In this document: positions 52,452-61,644 of the stretch, one piece after another
How the letters are laid out: every line of letters begins with the position of its first letter
Position numbering within the stretch: position 1 is the stretch's first letter
NCBI GenBank assembly: GCA_036794825.1
Contig: DAIRGA010000025.1
Location: forward strand, 14,032-78,031
Direction of reading: 5' to 3'
DNA: 64,000 nucleotides
Source: RZYY01 sp036794825
Lineage (GTDB): Bacteria > Bacteroidota > Bacteroidia > Bacteroidales > 4484-276
Notes under the pieces: generated by a model
Databases searched by the model: none
What the model was told of the DNA's origin: nothing
The model's input: only the letters and a program-made list of their open reading frames with translations
Made by a program: the position numbers and the translations under genes

Positions 52452-54161
52452 ATGAAAAAGTCTTTTCTTACTTTGCTTGTTGTTTTCTCTGCCTTTATTC
52501 TTGATGCCCAGGTATTTCCCGATAAATACTTTGTGGCTTTTACCGACAAAAACAATTCCCCCTATTCCATTCAAAACCCGGAGACTTTCCTTTCGCAGCG
52601 TGCCATAGACCGCAGAGCCAGGTATAACATTCCCATTGATATTCATGACCTACCGGTTAATCCTCAGTACATTGAAGCGGTTGCCAACATCGGAGTCGAG
52701 ATTATCAATCCAACCAAATGGTTGAATGGCGTTACGATCTACACAACCGATCCGGCTAAAGTAGTTCAGATACAGGCACTTCCGTTTGTTCAGTCGGTCT
52801 ACAAAGCAAAGCCTGCCCCAAAGCAACATCCAAAAGCAATTTTTGATGATGCGATTTCGCTGAATAAACACTCATGGGAAAATGAAACAATATCAGACCT
52901 GCCGGGCGCTCTGAAAGATTCCAGAAAAGTCAGTTCTCTCAATTACGGGCTGGGTTTCGACCAGATCAACCAAATTAACGGAATTCCTTTGCATGATGAT
53001 GGTTATCAGGGGCAGGGTATGATAATTGCCGTCCTGGATGCCGGTTTTTCCTCTGCAACGACGATGAGCGCTTTTGATACCCTGTTTATGAATGGAAGAA
53101 TCCTCGGAACAAGGGATTTCGTAAGCGGCGGCACGAATGTTTACCAGGGAAGTTTTCATGGCACAGCAGTGCTTTCGACGATGGGAGCCAATCTGCCCGG
53201 CGAACTCATCGGTACTGCACCGCAGGCAAGCTACTATCTGATAAGGACTGAAGACACCGGTTCAGAATACATCATCGAAGAGTACAACTGGGCCTCTGGC
53301 GCCGAATTTGCTGACAGCGTTGGTGCTGACATCATCAATTCATCGCTTGGCTACATTGATTTCGATGATCCGGCTCAAAATCACCTCTATACCGACATGA
53401 ATGGTAATACGGCTCCCGCTACCAAAGCAGCTGATCGGGCTGCAAGCCGCGGTATGATTGCCGTCAACAGTGCCGGAAACTCAGGTAATTCCTCTTCCTG
53501 GCCATGGATTGGCGCACCTGCCGATGGCGACAGCGTCTTTTCAATTGGCGCTGTGGACGCTAACGGCAACATAGCCAGCTTCAGTTCTATTGGCCCAACT
53601 GCCGATGGAAGGCTGAAACCCAATGTTGTTGCAAGAGGTTCGTCAACAATCATTGCAGGATCAGGAGGCGGAACAGCCACCTCAAGCGGAACTTCATTCT
53701 CATCGCCAATCATAGCCGGCATGACTGCCTGCCTGTGGCAGATCAACCCTTCACTTGACAATATGAGCATTCTTGAAGCTATTCAGCAAACCGGCAACTA
53801 TTTTGCCAACCCTAACTACCAATTCGGAAACGGTATTCCTGATTATAATCTGGCCAGGTTGTCGCTGTCAACGTTTAACAATGGCTCAGCGGTTACTCCC
53901 GGCGAAATGAGAGTCTCTCCAAATCCTTTCACCGATCGGTTGGACATTTTTTACAATGCCCCTGACACACAGTTAATTTCGGTGGATATCTTTGATTTAT
54001 CAGGCCGGAGGATTTATTCGCAAACCATGGAAACCCACAGGGTAGGCGTAAATTACTTCGAAATTGCTGGTCTGGAATCAATAAAAAAAGGAGTTTATAC
54101 CATCAGGCTGGTTGCGGATAATAAACTTACTTCTCAAAAAATTGTCAAAATCAGGGATTAA
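52452..54161 (+). CDS. T9SS-exported subtilisin-like serine protease
   Basis: 569 residues. Signal peptide 1-20 (ending ILDAQ), a propeptide-like region, then the S8 catalytic domain with Asp196 (VLDAGF), His236 (FHGTAV), the oxyanion Asn in SAGNSGNSSSW and Ser415 (GTSFSSP). Residues ~488-569 (PNPFTDRLDIFYN...KIVKIRD) form a type A T9SS sorting domain. It is therefore an exported protease, following the M1 aminopeptidase by 60 bases; together they could break down external proteins. The catalytic triad is complete. Confidence 0.93.
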   Translation: MKKSFLTLLVVFSAFILDAQVFPDKYFVAFTDKNNSPYSIQNPETFLSQRAIDRRARYNIPIDIHDLPVNPQYIEAVANIGVEIINPTKWLNGVTIYTTDPAKVVQIQALPFVQSVYKAKPAPKQHPKAIFDDAISLNKHSWENETISDLPGALKDSRKVSSLNYGLGFDQINQINGIPLHDDGYQGQGMIIAVLDAGFSSATTMSAFDTLFMNGRILGTRDFVSGGTNVYQGSFHGTAVLSTMGANLPGELIGTAPQASYYLIRTEDTGSEYIIEEYNWASGAEFADSVGADIINSSLGYIDFDDPAQNHLYTDMNGNTAPATKAADRAASRGMIAVNSAGNSGNSSSWPWIGAPADGDSVFSIGAVDANGNIASFSSIGPTADGRLKPNVVARGSSTIIAGSGGGTATSSGTSFSSPIIAGMTACLWQINPSLDNMSILEAIQQTGNYFANPNYQFGNGIPDYNLARLSLSTFNNGSAVTPGEMRVSPNPFTDRLDIFYNAPDTQLISVDIFDLSGRRIYSQTMETHRVGVNYFEIAGLESIKKGVYTIRLVADNKLTSQKIVKIRD

Positions 54162-54163
54162 GA

Positions 54164-54502
54164 TCACATAGTATCCCCATTCCAGCCCCACAGATCGCGT
54201 TGGACATCAGTGAATTCAATAAACATCCTCGATGGGGGAATACTAGTTTCGGAAGACAGAAATTCCATCATTTTGCGGGTAATATCACCGGCCTTTTCCT
54301 TTGGTAACCCAATGCTCTTGAGTTCAATGTAAAGCGCAGGTTCTGGTGTTCCCGAAAAGACCAGGTCAAGATTGGGTATAAAAATCACCATTACATACTT
54401 TTCCGACTTTCCCAGAATTTGAGCTATTTCCCTGGATGCCCGGTTGATGAATGTTTTTCTGTCGGGAATATCAGTGTTGGAAAGAATTTTGAATAGTGGC
54501 AT
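54164..54502 (-). CDS. MIF-like tautomerase superfamily protein
   Basis: 112 residues aligning over full length to macrophage migration inhibitory factor: N-terminal MPLF with the catalytic Pro2, LGKSEKYVMV (the family's GKPxxYIAV), SGTPEPALYIELKSIG and the end RMFIEFTDVQRDLWGWNGDTM. The MIF-type Pro and adjacent Lys are kept, so tautomerase activity is plausible. The frame is open 53 codons further up, but the Pro-2 position fixes the ATG at 54502. Last gene of the leftward dapF operon; the S8 protease stop lies only 2 bases beyond it. Confidence 0.82.
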   Translation of the reverse strand: MPLFKILSNTDIPDRKTFINRASREIAQILGKSEKYVMVIFIPNLDLVFSGTPEPALYIELKSIGLPKEKAGDITRKMMEFLSSETSIPPSRMFIEFTDVQRDLWGWNGDTM

Positions 54503-54533
54503 GATTTGATGTTTGTTGTTGAAATTAAGTAAA

Positions 54534-54938
54534 TTACCTGCATTTATCTGTTCGATCGCTAAGATTATCCTTGCCGTAAGATTCAGCAAGCAGCCAATCG
54601 TCACATGACTTATTACGGTCGCCCAGGTAGAACCAGCACAATCCCCGGTTGAAATAGGCATCCGCGTAATCGCTTTTCAGATCAATGGCTTTGGTATAAT
54701 AATCAATCGCCTTGTGATAGTCTGCTTTATTTTGATAAACGGCGCCAATATGAAACCAGGCCTCCTGATTCCGGGGATTCAGCTGAGCAGACTTTTCAAA
54801 GTAAAGCAGCGCATCTTCCATATTATTGGAATACAGTTGTTTAACCCCTTCTCTAATCAATTTCCGGGATTCGGCTTCCTTGTCGGTACAACTTGTGACG
54901 AAAAGTGCTATTATGATGCTTGTAAGTATGTATCGCAT
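54534..54938 (-). CDS. TPR-repeat lipoprotein
   Basis: 134 residues. Lipoprotein signal MRYILTSIIIALFVTSC with Cys17 as lipid site, then about three tetratricopeptide units (LYSNNMEDALLYFEKSAQLNP, AWFHIGAVYQNKADYHKAIDYY, AYFNRGLCWFYLGDRNKSCDDW). A periplasmic adaptor role is inferred. It lies 32 bases after mltG and 31 before the MIF-like gene. Confidence 0.82.
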   Translation of the reverse strand: MRYILTSIIIALFVTSCTDKEAESRKLIREGVKQLYSNNMEDALLYFEKSAQLNPRNQEAWFHIGAVYQNKADYHKAIDYYTKAIDLKSDYADAYFNRGLCWFYLGDRNKSCDDWLLAESYGKDNLSDRTDKCR

Positions 54939-54970
54939 TGAATAAGAATTAATTGAAACTGATTTTGGAT

Positions 54971-56014
54971 TTATTTTCTGAATTGTTTTAATGCAGCCTG
55001 GTACTCTCTGGCATACCTCAGGTGCTGATTATAGTTGGTCGAAAAGCGATGATAACCTGACATATCGGGACTGGCAACAAAAAACATATAATCGTGTTTT
55101 TCGCTCTTAAGTACTGCATCCATGCTGGTAACTGACGGGAAGCAGATCGGCCCGGGCGGCAATCCGGCATAAACATATGTGTTGTAAGGATGATCGAGTT
55201 GAGTGTGCGCCCACAGAACGCGATTCAAAACATTTCCGGTCTCAAGGTACACAGCATAAACCGTTGTCGGATCAGCCTGCAGTTTCCACCCTCTCTTGAG
55301 CCGATTAAGATAAACGCCTGCAATTCTCGCTTTTTCGTCGTTTTTGTTGGTTTCCTTTTCCACAATTGATGCAACAATACATACCTCATCGGGAGTGAGA
55401 TCAATCAGTTCGGCCTTGAGTTTCCGCTCATTGGTCCAAAACTTGTCATATTCTGCTTTCATTCGTTTGAAAAACCCTTCGGCGCTTGTATTCCAGTAAA
55501 ATTCATAGGTATTGGGGATGAACATAACCGGCGCTGTTTCCTTTGTCAGCCCATACTTCGAAAGGAATGCCGAACTGTTGAAGAGATTGATAATCGAAAT
55601 CGAATCCGCTTCAATTTGCTTCGAAACCACACCAGCCAGCTGAGCCGGGAAAGTTATACTGTTGAAAGTCACATTCAGCGGTTTTTGTTTTCCAGATCTC
55701 AGCAGGTTAATCAATTGGTTATTGCTCATACCATCTTTGATTTCATACCTTCCGGGACGAACATGTGAGGATAGATTTTTTTGTACCGCCAGCCAACGAA
55801 AAGTCTGTATGTCATCAATATATCCTGACGATTCGATTGTGTTCAACAAATCGCGGTAGGTCGAACCAGTGCGGACAAACAAATAGCCGGGCTGATTTTC
55901 CGGAAGAGTAACATTGTCCTTCAGCACAATGTTGTAAAACAACAAACCGCCGCCCGCAGCGGCCAAAACTATGATAACCGAAAGTCCAATGATGAATTTA
56001 TACCTCGTTTTCAT
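54971..56014 (-). CDS. mltG: Endolytic murein transglycosylase MltG
   Basis: 347 residues of the YceG/MltG family, which cuts nascent glycan strands and sets peptidoglycan chain length. One N-terminal membrane anchor (about residues 8-30), a LysM-like region and the catalytic domain with Glu219 in VCIVASIVEKET and the WKLQADPTTVYA, YNTYVYAGLPPGPICFP segments. Starts 4 bases after the GNAT gene, in the dapF operon, consistent with cell-wall synthesis. Confidence 0.93.
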   Translation of the reverse strand: MKTRYKFIIGLSVIIVLAAAGGGLLFYNIVLKDNVTLPENQPGYLFVRTGSTYRDLLNTIESSGYIDDIQTFRWLAVQKNLSSHVRPGRYEIKDGMSNNQLINLLRSGKQKPLNVTFNSITFPAQLAGVVSKQIEADSISIINLFNSSAFLSKYGLTKETAPVMFIPNTYEFYWNTSAEGFFKRMKAEYDKFWTNERKLKAELIDLTPDEVCIVASIVEKETNKNDEKARIAGVYLNRLKRGWKLQADPTTVYAVYLETGNVLNRVLWAHTQLDHPYNTYVYAGLPPGPICFPSVTSMDAVLKSEKHDYMFFVASPDMSGYHRFSTNYNQHLRYAREYQAALKQFRK

Positions 56015-56018
56015 CTTG

Positions 56019-56537
56019 CTAATCGTTAATCAGTTGGTACATGTTTTCGTCCTGCCATTCATTTTTAATCAATAACCAGCATTTTTTTGTTCCGACAAAA
56101 GAGAAACCTTTTTTGGCGAAAAGAGTAATACTTACATGGTTGCCAGGTGTAATATTGCAGTATATCTGCTTAAGCATCAGGATATTAAAGCAATAGTCAA
56201 TAATCAGGTCGAGTGCTTCATCTGCTTTCCCCTTCCCTCGCTCATCTTCGGTAAGGTAGATTCCAATACCGGCGCGGCGATGAATGGGTTCAAATTCAAA
56301 AAGATCTATTGTTCCGATGGCCATTTGGTCTGACTGGTTAACAACCATAAACCGAACCTGGCGGGTTTGATGAATATCTAAATGAGCATTCAGTATGTAT
56401 TCTTCGAGTGTAAATTTCGAAACCGGCGTCAGGGTATTGCTTACATGCCAGGTTGAAGGATCGTTTTCCCAGCAATACAGCAAATCAATATCCGACATTT
56501 CCGGCGCTCTCAAAAATATGCTTCTCCCTTTCATCAT
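56019..56537 (-). CDS. GNAT-family acetyltransferase
   Basis: 172 residues of the GNAT fold: substrate part LRAPEMSDIDLLYCWENDPSTW, then IGTIDLFEFEPIHRRAGIGIYLTEDERGKGKADEALDLIIDYCF with the acetyl-CoA loop, and NITPGNHVSITLFAKKGF. The substrate is unknown. It lies between dapF (30-base gap) and mltG (4-base gap). A second Met one codon in is an equal start candidate. Confidence 0.85.
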   Translation of the reverse strand: MMKGRSIFLRAPEMSDIDLLYCWENDPSTWHVSNTLTPVSKFTLEEYILNAHLDIHQTRQVRFMVVNQSDQMAIGTIDLFEFEPIHRRAGIGIYLTEDERGKGKADEALDLIIDYCFNILMLKQIYCNITPGNHVSITLFAKKGFSFVGTKKCWLLIKNEWQDENMYQLIND

Positions 56538-56567
56538 TGATGTAAAGTGTTGTAATTCAGCAAAATG

Positions 56568-57374
56568 TTAAATTTCAATTTCTCCTCTGAAAACCATAGC
56601 CGCCGGACCCTCAAGCCATACATTAGTGAAATGGTTGTTGCCAGATTCAAAATGAACTTTCAAAACTCCTCCACGCGCGTGGATTTCAATGGGAGCATTG
56701 GTCAAAAGACCTTTGTATGCTGCAGCCAGAGCCATGGCAATTGCTCCAGTGCCACAGGCTAAAGTTTCATTTTCAACACCTCTTTCATAAGTACGGCTGA
56801 AAATTCTCCCATCCGTTACTTTAGCAAAATTCACGTTCACCCCGGTTTTTCCCCATTTGTCCATTGTGCGCAAATCTCTTCCTTTTGTAACTACATCCAG
56901 ATTTCCGATTCCGTCCACAAATACAACAAGATGCGGCGAACCAGTATCGGCAAAAATACCCTCGGCGTGAGTTGTTATATGGGTTAAATCATTCATTTTT
57001 AGTTTGATGGTGAATGATTTTCTGTCAGTTGCGATGACCATTGCTTTATGAATTCCATCTATGGCACTGAAGGTGAGTGATTTGTCAGTCAACCTGAGCT
57101 GTTTGGCAAATGCAACAAAGCAACGACCGCCGTTACCACACATGGTAGCCTCTTTACCGTCAGAATTGAAATACCGCATTTTCATCAGACCGTCGGCATT
57201 GTTTTCCAGTAGGATTAATCCATCAGCGCCTATTCCAAAATGGCGCCGGCAAAGGAACTCAACAACCGCAATTTCAGGTGTGAAGGTGTTGGAACGATTG
57301 TCAATCATTATGAAATCGTTGCCCGCCCCGTGATATTTGAAAAATTCCAGCACTGATTTAGGATTTGTTGGCAA
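56568..57374 (-). CDS. dapF: Diaminopimelate epimerase
   Basis: 268 residues. Interconverts LL- and meso-diaminopimelate for peptidoglycan and lysine. Both catalytic cysteines are present: Cys79 (MCGNGGRCF) and Cys207 (ACGTGAIA), plus the N-terminal KYHGAGNDFIMID. The start appears to be TTG (57372-57374), as no ATG lies before the conserved N-terminus. First gene of a leftward five-gene set ending with the MIF-like gene. Confidence 0.94.
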   Translation of the reverse strand: MPTNPKSVLEFFKYHGAGNDFIMIDNRSNTFTPEIAVVEFLCRRHFGIGADGLILLENNADGLMKMRYFNSDGKEATMCGNGGRCFVAFAKQLRLTDKSLTFSAIDGIHKAMVIATDRKSFTIKLKMNDLTHITTHAEGIFADTGSPHLVVFVDGIGNLDVVTKGRDLRTMDKWGKTGVNVNFAKVTDGRIFSRTYERGVENETLACGTGAIAMALAAAYKGLLTNAPIEIHARGGVLKVHFESGNNHFTNVWLEGPAAMVFRGEIEI

Positions 57375-57553
57375 ATCTATATGAAACTTCTGACACGCTT
57401 AAAGATCATTGAAAATCAATTTGAAAGAGAAAATTGTCAGTCTCGATTTCCATGAAAATTGGTTCAAACCGGCCTGATTAACAACTTTTAACTGTACTTT
57501 TAACGGAAAAAGCCTCCAAAAAATGTTTGATAGTTTCCAGATCAATTTTTAAA

Positions 57554-57709
57554 ATGACTGCGACTGAATTTCAGAGTGGAATAAATGAAAAGCCTGATTT
57601 GAAAAATTTTGAGCCTTTTACCAGACTGCATGATTTGCAGTTTGTTACTCAAGAAGCCAAAAGGAATTTTTTGAAGAATGAGGTTTCCGTAATAAAACAC
57701 CGCTTGTAA
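57554..57709 (+). CDS. Possible small ORF, unknown function
   Basis: 51 codons from ATG 57554 (MTATEFQSGINEKPDLKNFEPF... to ...SVIKHRL). The 421-base gap between dapF and the HtrA gene holds nothing else. Amino-acid use looks plausible for a protein but no family is recognised and there is no ribosome-binding or promoter support. It could be noise or a small regulator. Confidence 0.25.
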   Translation: MTATEFQSGINEKPDLKNFEPFTRLHDLQFVTQEAKRNFLKNEVSVIKHRL

Positions 57710-57795
57710 AATTCTGTAATGCCGTGTTGCTCTTTTAAGCTCGAAAATGGTTTAATAATTGATATCAACCCGAAAAATTTAAAAAATCAACGATT

Positions 57796-59247
57796 ATGAA
57801 AAAGTTCGCGTCCTTGCTGATTGTCGCTATTCTGGGCGGCGCTATTTCGGTCGGAATATACAAAATGTTTGAGAAAGAGCCGGTTTCAGCCGGTGTTTAC
57901 CCCACTACCAATAGCGGTAACCCTCCGGTTTACAATGCCAACTACCTGCCTGCTTATGCCGTGCCTGAAAATGTGCCGGATTTCGTTGAGGCTGCCGATC
58001 TGACAGTTCACGCCGTTGTTCATATTAAGACCGAGGTCAGCCGCAGAAATTCTATCTATGATGAGTTTTTCTTTGAGTTTTTCGGTATGCCAAGGCAACC
58101 GAGCCAGCCCCTGGTTGCAACGGGTTCCGGAGTTATCATCACCAGCGATGGCTATATTGTGACCAATAACCATGTTGTGCAGAATGCTTTGCGCCTCGAA
58201 GTGACACTGAATGATAAAAGATCATTCGAAGCAAAAATTGTTGGAACTGACCCAACCACCGACCTCGCATTAATCAAAATTGAAGCAACCGAGTTGCCCT
58301 ATCTATCTTACGGAGATTCTGATGCCATAAAAGTGGGTGAATGGGTACTCGCTGTTGGTAATCCATTTAACCTTACTTCAACTGTAACTGCAGGTATTGT
58401 CAGCGCTAAGGCGAGAGAAATCAATATCTTAGGGGCGGCTGGCGCCATCGAATCCTTCATACAAACTGATGCTCCGGTAAATCGTGGTAATAGTGGCGGC
58501 GCTTTGGTGAATACCCGGGGGGAGCTTGTTGGAATTAATGCAGCTATTGCCTCTAACACAGGTAGTTATGCCGGTTATTCATTCGCAATCCCAGTTAACA
58601 TTGTAAAAAAGGTGGTGAATGATTTTATCACCTTCGGCGAGATCCAGCGTGCTTACATCGGAGTTTCCATTAGGGATATTGACAGCCAATTTGCCAGGGA
58701 TTTAGGTCTGGACGCCCCGCAGGGGGTTTATGTGGTTTCGGTTGTTGAGAACAGCTCTGCGGATGATGCCGATATAAAGGCTGAGGATATTATCCTGGAA
58801 ATTGATGGCCGGCCGATCAATTCAGTTTCCAGACTTCTTGAATCCATCGGGCAGCGCAATCCGGGCGACCGTGTGCAGGTTAAATTGATGCGCAACAAGA
58901 AAGTAATCTCAAAAGATGTTCTGCTCAAGAACAGGGATAACAACACGGAGGTTATTGCCCGCAAGGACAGCAAAGAAATCAGTACACTCGGCGCGACATT
59001 TGAAAAAGTGAGTCAGGATGAACTGGATCGTCTGGGAATTGAAAACGGAGTACAGGTGAAAACTGTAAGGAGAGGCGAATTGATGAACAAAGGAGTTCGA
59101 GAGGGGTTTATTATTACGCACATTGACAAGACGCCAGTCAATAGCACAGATGAAATATTGGCTCAAATTCAGGGGAAGAGAGGAGGCGTTTTGATCGAAG
59201 GGATTTATCCGAACGGAAAACGTTCTTATTATGCACTGGGATTGTAG
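57796..59247 (+). CDS. DegP/HtrA-family periplasmic serine protease
   Basis: 483 residues. A membrane-anchor or signal segment (about residues 4-22), then the trypsin-like domain with catalytic His126 (TNNHVV), Asp156 (TTDLALIKI) and Ser233 (NRGNSGGALV), and two PDZ domains (about 285-370 and 395-480) containing the GVYVVSVVENSSADDADI and GFIITHIDKTPVNSTDEIL binding grooves. It degrades or refolds damaged envelope proteins under stress. Next on the strand is rpoD after 216 bases with its own promoter. Confidence 0.94.
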   Translation: MKKFASLLIVAILGGAISVGIYKMFEKEPVSAGVYPTTNSGNPPVYNANYLPAYAVPENVPDFVEAADLTVHAVVHIKTEVSRRNSIYDEFFFEFFGMPRQPSQPLVATGSGVIITSDGYIVTNNHVVQNALRLEVTLNDKRSFEAKIVGTDPTTDLALIKIEATELPYLSYGDSDAIKVGEWVLAVGNPFNLTSTVTAGIVSAKAREINILGAAGAIESFIQTDAPVNRGNSGGALVNTRGELVGINAAIASNTGSYAGYSFAIPVNIVKKVVNDFITFGEIQRAYIGVSIRDIDSQFARDLGLDAPQGVYVVSVVENSSADDADIKAEDIILEIDGRPINSVSRLLESIGQRNPGDRVQVKLMRNKKVISKDVLLKNRDNNTEVIARKDSKEISTLGATFEKVSQDELDRLGIENGVQVKTVRRGELMNKGVREGFIITHIDKTPVNSTDEILAQIQGKRGGVLIEGIYPNGKRSYYALGL

Positions 59248-59252
59248 CTGAC

Positions 59253-59283
59253 TTGACAATTTCATCCCACTTTAGTAATTTTG
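59253..59283 (+). promoter_or_regulatory. Promoter upstream of rpoD (TTG-N20-TAATTTTG)
   Basis: TTG at 59253-59255, 20 bases, TAATTTTG at 59276-59283: a consensus promoter with ideal spacing, only a few bases after the HtrA stop. The predicted start near 59290 gives rpoD a leader of about 175 bases. Confidence 0.7.
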
Positions 59284-59297
59284 GACAAATTTTAAAG

Positions 59298-59327
59298 CCA
59301 TCCGGAAGCGTTAATCCGGATGGTTTG
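59298..59327 (+). terminator. Terminator-like hairpin in the rpoD leader
   Basis: CCATCCGG (59298-59305) pairs with CCGGATGG (59316-59323), a perfect 8-bp stem with a 10-base loop, followed by TTTGT. It lies after the rpoD promoter, so it could end HtrA transcription or act as a leader element. The T-tract is weak. Confidence 0.55.
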
Positions 59328-59463
59328 TAACTTTTTAAGAATTAAGAATTTTCGAATACAATATTTGACAAACGCCTTAGTTAATGTCATGCTGCGAAAT
59401 ATAATGTTAAACTAAAAAGAGCTATTTGAAAATTAATTTTACTAACAAAACAAGGAAGGTTTA

Positions 59464-60330
59464 ATGAGACAGTTAAAGATCACAAAGTCGATCACAAACC
59501 GTGAAACTGCTTCACTTGACAAGTATCTGCAAGATATTGGGCGAGAGGAGTTGATCACCGCCGAAGAGGAGGTTTTACTTGCGCAACGTATCAAACAGGG
59601 CGATCAGTCTGCCCTGGAGAAGTTGACAAGGGCAAACCTTCGTTTTGTCGTTTCCGTTGCAAAACAATATCAGAATCAGGGTCTTAGCCTTCCCGATCTT
59701 ATCAACGAAGGTAACCTTGGATTGATTAAAGCTGCACAACGTTTCGACGAAACCCGCGGCTTCAAATTCATCTCCTACGCCGTATGGTGGATCCGTCAAT
59801 CCATCCTGCAGGCCTTGGCCGAACAATCAAGGATTGTCCGTTTACCGCTTAACCAGGTGGGTTCGCTCAACAGGATCAGAAAAGAGTCATCCAAGTTGGA
59901 GCAAAAATTCGAACGGCCACCTTCAGCGGATGAAATTGCGGAATCACTTGACCTGCCCGAAAACAAAGTGGACAACGTGTTGAAAATCACTACACGTACT
60001 GTTTCAATGGATGCACCACTTACACAGGATGAAGACATGAGCCTTCTCGATGTTTATGTTTCGGACGACAACCCAACCACCGACAAAGAACTGATGAAAG
60101 AATCGCTGGCACGTGAGATCCAACGTTCGTTGGCAACGCTGACCAAGAAAGAGCGGGATGTCATCAATCTTTACTATGGAATCGGGATGAACCACGGGCT
60201 GACACTCGATGAAATTGCCATGAAATTTGACCTGACCCGCGAACGCGTTCGCCAGATCAAAGAGAAGGCAATCCGCCGGCTGAAACACACGTCCAGAAGC
60301 AAACTGCTGAAAGCCTATTTAGGCCAGTAA
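59464..60330 (+). CDS. rpoD: Primary sigma factor RpoD/SigA (short Bacteroidota form)
   Basis: 288 residues, the length typical of the primary sigma factor in Bacteroidota, which lacks most of region 1.1 and the non-conserved region. Region 1.2 (SLDKYLQDIGREELITAEEEVLLAQRI), 2.1-2.4 (LRFVVSVAKQYQNQGLSLPDLINEGNLGLIKAAQRFDETRGFKFISYAVWWIRQSI) and region 4 (TRERVRQIKEKAIRRLKHTSRS) are complete. It directs RNA polymerase to the TTG / TAnnTTTG promoters seen across this window. Followed by a strong terminator. Confidence 0.96.
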   Translation: MRQLKITKSITNRETASLDKYLQDIGREELITAEEEVLLAQRIKQGDQSALEKLTRANLRFVVSVAKQYQNQGLSLPDLINEGNLGLIKAAQRFDETRGFKFISYAVWWIRQSILQALAEQSRIVRLPLNQVGSLNRIRKESSKLEQKFERPPSADEIAESLDLPENKVDNVLKITTRTVSMDAPLTQDEDMSLLDVYVSDDNPTTDKELMKESLAREIQRSLATLTKKERDVINLYYGIGMNHGLTLDEIAMKFDLTRERVRQIKEKAIRRLKHTSRSKLLKAYLGQ

Positions 60331-60353
60331 CATCAGAAAAAAACATCAGTCAC

Positions 60354-60382
60354 GACCCGGTTAAATGCCGGGTCTTTTTTTT
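60354..60382 (+). terminator. Intrinsic terminator of rpoD
   Basis: GACCCGG (60354-60360) pairs with CCGGGTC (60368-60374), 7-base loop, followed by TTTTTTTT. It isolates rpoD from the ECF sigma gene. Confidence 0.92.
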
Positions 60383-60463
60383 GCCCTTACACGGCTTTTG
60401 TCCTTCAAATTATCTCAATATTTTTCTTCAAAACTGTAACATCAAGCATTTCTGATTGTCTTT

Positions 60464-61039
60464 ATGGAAAATTATATCGGATTGGTTGCAACAGTGAAAG
60501 ATATTGACTTTAAATTGATTGAATCCTGTAAAAATAACGAAAGATTTGCACAGGAACGAATTTATGAACTCTACGCGAAAGCCCTTTTCAACACTTGCTG
60601 CAGAATTGTTGACAATGAAGCTGACGCCGAAGACCTAATGCAGGAATCGTTCATTGAAGCATTCAGAAAAATTGACACTTACCGGGGTGAAGGTGAGTTT
60701 GCAGGGTGGCTCAAACGCATTGCCATCAATCATTCGATCAATTTTCTCAGGAAAAGGAAGCGGTTGGTAAGTCTGGATGAGGGATACGTTGAAATTCCCG
60801 ACAATCAACCGGAGGATGAATCAATCTCCGAAAATATTTTTTGTCGGATTGAAGAGATCAGAGATGCATTAAGCCGTTTAAATCACCACTACAAGATCAT
60901 CCTTTCGTTGCATCTGCTCGAAGGATATGACCATGAAGAAATCGCCTCCATCCTGGGTACTACTTACGGTAACGTGAGAACAAGGTATTCCAGGGCAAAG
61001 CAAAAGCTACTGGCGATAATTATGGGCGCACGAAACTAA
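60464..61039 (+). CDS. ECF-family sigma factor
   Basis: 191 residues. Region 2 (ARIYELYAKALFNTCCRIVDNEADAEDLMQESFIEAF-like, followed by FAGWLKRIAINHSINFLRKRKR) and region 4 (HYKIILSLHLLEGYDHEEIASILGTTYGNVRTRYSRAKQKLL) are present with no region 1 or 3, the ECF form. It should respond to an envelope signal and drive a small set of genes, probably those just downstream. The next gene, 20 bases on, looks like a membrane anti-sigma. Confidence 0.93.
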   Translation: MENYIGLVATVKDIDFKLIESCKNNERFAQERIYELYAKALFNTCCRIVDNEADAEDLMQESFIEAFRKIDTYRGEGEFAGWLKRIAINHSINFLRKRKRLVSLDEGYVEIPDNQPEDESISENIFCRIEEIRDALSRLNHHYKIILSLHLLEGYDHEEIASILGTTYGNVRTRYSRAKQKLLAIIMGARN

Positions 61040-61059
61040 AACCTTAAAATTGAAAAACG

Positions 61060-61632
61060 ATGTCATTTTTAGAAAAGAAAATAAGCGAAAACAAACCTTT
61101 CTTCGACGACCGGCCACTCCCGGACGGTCACTTCGGAAGATTTCTGAAAAGGCTTGACGCAGAAGCTGAAACCGACGAAAAAGGAAGATCCTTTTCTATC
61201 TTCAACATGCTGAAAATAGCTGCAGTTGTAATCCTTTTGGTTTCCATTGGCTGGTTCACAATGCGCTATTCGATGCGTGAGATCAGCGGGGCAGTGCTCA
61301 ATGAGGTGGTAAGCATCGAACTTTCAAAAGAATTACTCGACATTTTTGCCTATTACGACGCCAGATCGGAATCTCAGTTGAGCCAGATTCAAAACCTTGC
61401 ACCAAATGATGAGGAAGCGCAGAAAATCAAAGAAATGGCACTGAAGAAGTTGCAGAATATTGATGCCGAAATGGCTGCAATCGAAAAAGAATACATGGCA
61501 AACCCCGGAAATAAAAAACTGGAAGCTGCCCTCGTGAATCTAAAACGTAATAAAGCTGAAGTGATGGAAACAATTGTAAATCAATTGAATGCGAATAGCA
61601 GGCTTACAAATAACACAAGTGTAACAAACTAA
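61060..61632 (+). CDS. Putative membrane anti-sigma factor
   Basis: 190 residues. A cytoplasmic N-terminus (about 45 residues, PLPDGHFGRFLKRLDAEAE), one membrane helix (about residues 48-66, NMLKIAAVVILLVSIGWF), and a helical, charged periplasmic C-terminus. There is no zinc-binding HxxxCxxC motif. Position directly after an ECF sigma gene and this topology suggest an anti-sigma factor; sequence alone does not prove it. Confidence 0.68.
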   Translation: MSFLEKKISENKPFFDDRPLPDGHFGRFLKRLDAEAETDEKGRSFSIFNMLKIAAVVILLVSIGWFTMRYSMREISGAVLNEVVSIELSKELLDIFAYYDARSESQLSQIQNLAPNDEEAQKIKEMALKKLQNIDAEMAAIEKEYMANPGNKKLEAALVNLKRNKAEVMETIVNQLNANSRLTNNTSVTN

Positions 61633-61644
61633 ATACCTACTGAA

